From JBJELF01 sp051879015 (GTDB taxonomy: Bacteria > Bacillota > Clostridia > Lachnospirales > Lachnospiraceae), in NCBI GenBank assembly GCA_051879015.1, contig JBJELF010000003.1, positions 1 to 8,210 on the forward strand: DNA of 8,210 nucleotides, in the 5' to 3' direction. Shown piece by piece: positions 5,619-8,210 of the stretch. The stretch's first letter is position 1; each line of letters opens with the position of its first letter. The notes under the pieces were generated by a model. It was not told the DNA's origin, did no database searches, and saw only the letters and a program-made list of their open reading frames with translations. A program made the position numbers and the translations under genes.

Positions 5619-8087
5619 ATGGCAATTAAAATTGCATTGGCAGGTAATCCGAACAGCGGTAAGACCACATTATTTAATGCATTGACTGGTTCCAACCAGT
5701 TTGTAGGTAACTGGCCTGGTGTAACGGTAGAAAAGAAAGAAGGTAAGTTAAAGGGTAACAGGGATGTAACCATTATAGACCTTCCTGGCATTTATTCTTT
5801 GTCACCCTATACGTTGGAAGAAGTTGTAGCAAGAAATTATTTGGTTCATGACAGACCGGATACAATTATCAATATTGTAGATGGTACTAATATTGAGCGT
5901 AATTTGTATTTGTCTACACAGCTGATGGAGTTGGGAATTCCGGTGGTAATGGCTATCAATATGATGGATATCGTAAAGAAAAATGGTGACACCATCAATA
6001 CGGATAAGCTGAGCAAAAAATTGGGATGTGTTGTAGTAGAGATTTCTGCTTTGAAGGGTACTGGGATTCAGGAAGCAGCTAATATGGCAGTAAAGTTGGC
6101 TCAAGATAAGCAGATTCAGAAACCAGTTCATGCTTTTGCCCCAGAAGTCGAAAGCGTGATTAAGAAGACTGAAGAAAAGCTTGGGTCAGATGTGCCAACA
6201 GAGCAGAAGCGTTTTTTTGCAATTAAGCTGTTGGAGAAGGATAATAAGATTCAGGAATTATTGACTACGGTACCTGATGTGAGTGTAGAGATTAAAGAAC
6301 TGGAAGATGGAATGGATGATGATGTGGAGAGTATCATTACAAATGAGCGTTATGTGTACATATCTTCTATCATTGACTTATGCTATAAGAAGAATAAGAA
6401 GGGGCAATTGACGGTTTCTGATAAGATTGATCAGATTGTTACTAATCGTATTTTGGCATTACCAATTTTTGCAGTAGTTATGTTCTTAGTTTATTATGTG
6501 TCTGTCACGACGGTTGGTACTTATGCAACAGACTGGGCAAATGATGGTGTGTTTGGTGATGGATGGCATCTGTTTGCAATTGGCAGCAATGCTTATGAAG
6601 AAGTATCCGATGAATATAATGAAGCTTCTGAGGTAATCAATGGTTTTATTGAGTATGCGGGAGAGAATGGCATTGAGACAGACATGGTAGCCACTGCCTT
6701 GGATAGCGAGGCGGAGAATTTTAATGCAGATACTGCAAAGATAGCTTTGGAAGAGTTTGCCGTACAGTTTGATGATAGCTATGAAGTTACTTATATCGTG
6801 GTAGATGAAGAAACCATGGCTGATGAGGAAGTAAGTGCTACTGGTGCTGACTTGGCAGAAGCTGTAGAGATTTATGAAAAGTATCATTATGTTGCTCCAG
6901 ACCCAGCTGATTATGGAATTTGGGTACCAGGTATTCCAGTATTGGTTGAAAATGTGTTGAATGCAGTAAACTGTGCTGATTGGCTGAAGGGATTGATTCT
7001 GGATGGTATTATAGCTGGTGTTGGTGCGGTGCTTGGTTTTGTGCCACAGATTTTGGTTTTGTTTATCTTTTTAGCATTCTTGGAGGGATGCGGTTATATG
7101 GCTCGTATCGCCTTTATTATGGACCGTATTTTCCGCAAGTTTGGTCTCTCTGGCAAGTCTTTTATTCCAATGTTGATTGGCAGTGGCTGTGGTGTGCCCG
7201 GCATTATGGCTTCTCGTACAATTGAGAATGACAGAGACCGTAAAATGACGATTATGACTACTACATTTATTCCATGTGGTGCAAAAATTCCATTTATTGC
7301 TATGGTAGCAGGTGCAGTCTTTGGAGGCGCCGCCTGGGTAGCGCCGTCGGCTTATTTTCTTGGTATTGGTGCAATTATTGTATCTGGTATTATATTGAAG
7401 AAGACAAAGCTGTTTGCTGGAGACCCGGCACCATTCGTAATGGAACTTCCTGCTTATCATTTGCCGACTATTGGCAGTGTACTGAGAAGTATGTGGGAAC
7501 GTGGATGGTCCTTTATTAAAAAAGCTGGAACGATTATTTTACTTTCTACTATTGTAGTATGGTTTACCACCTATTTTGGATTTGTAGATGGTGCATTCCA
7601 GATGCTGGAGGAAGACCAGATTGATGCTAGTATTTTGGCTGCTGTCGGCAAAGCTTTGAGTTGGATTTTCATTCCACAGGGATGGGGTAATTGGCAGGCA
7701 ACCGTTGCCTCCATTACTGGCTTGATTGCGAAGGAAAATATTGTAGGTACCTTGGGTATCATCTATGGTGGTGGAGATGCCAGTGTGTACGCAACTATGG
7801 GTGCAGCTTTTACAAGTGTCAGTGGATATGCTTTCTTGGCATTTAACCTTCTTTGTGCTCCTTGCTTTGCAGCTATGGGTGCGATTAAGAGAGAGATGAA
7901 CAATACGAAGTGGTTTTGGATTGCAATTGGTTATCAGTGTGGTTTTGCATATTTGGTATCTTTAGTGATAAATCAGTTGGGAGGTCTCTTCACTGGTGCG
8001 GGTTTTGGTATTGGAACGATTGCAGCAATCCTGATTGTGATTGGATTTATTTATTTATTGGTAAGACCAAGCAAAGAAAAGAAATAA
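5619..8087 (+). CDS. feoB: Ferrous iron transporter FeoB with long acidic extracytoplasmic segment
   Basis: FeoB is the inner-membrane protein for Fe2+ uptake, driven or gated by its N-terminal G domain. It has 822 residues, longer than the usual 650-780. G motifs: G1 GNPNSGKT (9-16), G2 Thr36 in PGVTVE, G3 DLPG (54-57), G4 NMMD (114-117), G5 SALKG (143-147). A helical regulatory domain spans about 165-265. The first membrane helix is about 277-300. Residues about 301-435 form an acidic stretch with over 30 Asp/Glu and only two Lys. The first gate domain, about 455-595, carries GCGYMARIAF, GSGCGVPGIMASRTI and FIPCGAKIPF. The second gate domain, about 620-755, carries GLIAKENIVG and CAPCFAAM. 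Two terminal helices (about 765-785 and 797-815) and a basic tail follow. AGGAG (5608-5612) lies 6 nt before the ATG. No feoC or FeoB-associated Cys-rich small protein follows; a terminator comes directly after. Confidence 0.97.
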   Translation: MAIKIALAGNPNSGKTTLFNALTGSNQFVGNWPGVTVEKKEGKLKGNRDVTIIDLPGIYSLSPYTLEEVVARNYLVHDRPDTIINIVDGTNIERNLYLSTQLMELGIPVVMAINMMDIVKKNGDTINTDKLSKKLGCVVVEISALKGTGIQEAANMAVKLAQDKQIQKPVHAFAPEVESVIKKTEEKLGSDVPTEQKRFFAIKLLEKDNKIQELLTTVPDVSVEIKELEDGMDDDVESIITNERYVYISSIIDLCYKKNKKGQLTVSDKIDQIVTNRILALPIFAVVMFLVYYVSVTTVGTYATDWANDGVFGDGWHLFAIGSNAYEEVSDEYNEASEVINGFIEYAGENGIETDMVATALDSEAENFNADTAKIALEEFAVQFDDSYEVTYIVVDEETMADEEVSATGADLAEAVEIYEKYHYVAPDPADYGIWVPGIPVLVENVLNAVNCADWLKGLILDGIIAGVGAVLGFVPQILVLFIFLAFLEGCGYMARIAFIMDRIFRKFGLSGKSFIPMLIGSGCGVPGIMASRTIENDRDRKMTIMTTTFIPCGAKIPFIAMVAGAVFGGAAWVAPSAYFLGIGAIIVSGIILKKTKLFAGDPAPFVMELPAYHLPTIGSVLRSMWERGWSFIKKAGTIILLSTIVVWFTTYFGFVDGAFQMLEEDQIDASILAAVGKALSWIFIPQGWGNWQATVASITGLIAKENIVGTLGIIYGGGDASVYATMGAAFTSVSGYAFLAFNLLCAPCFAAMGAIKREMNNTKWFWIAIGYQCGFAYLVSLVINQLGGLFTGAGFGIGTIAAILIVIGFIYLLVRPSKEKK

Positions 8088-8105
8088 TAGATATATTTTT
8101 GTTTG

Positions 8106-8140
8106 GAGGTCGCTGTCTTATTGATGCAGCGACCTCTTTT
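8106..8140 (+). terminator. Intrinsic terminator after feoB
   Basis: GAGGTCGCTG (8106-8115) and CAGCGACCTC (8127-8136) form a perfect 10-bp, G+C-rich stem with an 11-nt loop, followed by TTTT (8137-8140). It lies 18 bp after the feoB stop and ends the feo unit. The T-run is short, and the minus strand has none. The 70 bases after it (8141-8210) show only a 6-bp dyad, GTATCA (8148-8153) / TGATAC (8183-8188), and no gene I can support. Confidence 0.87.
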
Positions 8141-8210
8141 GAACTTGGTATCATTTAATAATTTCGCAGAGCGAGAAAAGTCTGATACATATCGAGAATT
8201 CCATATCCCC

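Noticed and set aside
8151..8210. Minus-strand open stretch ending in TGA at 8153-8151, a possible convergent gene tail
   Set aside because: Only about 19 codons are visible, the peptide is not recognisable, and the adjacent terminator has no T-run on the minus strand.

Overview
The window is 8.2 kb of moderately AT-rich DNA with AGGAG-type ribosome binding sites and short gaps between genes. All eight protein genes are on the + strand. Gene content and protein style suggest a low-G+C anaerobic Firmicute, most likely a gut Lachnospiraceae (Roseburia/Blautia/Lachnoclostridium type). This is an inference, because there is no 16S or other marker in the window.

The left half (1-4705) is an L-rhamnose catabolic locus: rhaB (rhamnulokinase, cut by the left edge), rhaA (L-rhamnose isomerase), rhaD (rhamnulose-1-phosphate aldolase) and fucO (lactaldehyde/1,2-propanediol oxidoreductase). 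RhaA converts L-rhamnose to L-rhamnulose, RhaB phosphorylates it, and RhaD splits rhamnulose-1-phosphate into DHAP and L-lactaldehyde. FucO then reduces the lactaldehyde to 1,2-propanediol and regenerates NAD+. The 203-bp gap before fucO has no clear terminator. It holds a near-consensus Rex-type redox operator, a modest sigma-A-like promoter and a possible catabolite-responsive element. This suggests fucO is read from the rha operon and also from its own promoter, which would respond to NADH/NAD+. fucO ends at a strong intrinsic terminator at 4774-4814.

The right half (4852-8140) is a ferrous iron uptake locus: two small FeoA proteins in tandem and a large FeoB. A textbook sigma-A promoter (TTGACA, 17 bp, TATACT) precedes the first feoA. 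A palindrome of form TTAG-N6-CTAA overlaps its -10 box. Two more copies of the palindrome lie in the feoA2-feoB gap, and I found no others in the window. They look like operators of one metal-responsive regulator, probably of the DtxR/MntR class. FeoB has the standard G domain and two gate domains, plus an unusually long, very acidic extracytoplasmic segment after its first membrane helix. A 10-bp-stem intrinsic terminator follows feoB. The last 70 bases (8141-8210) contain no gene I can support.

No mobile element, CRISPR array, tRNA or rRNA is visible, and no wholly new system is apparent. The points worth a second look are regulatory (Rex site, shared feo palindromes, the long dyad before the feo promoter) and structural (the acidic FeoB insert).
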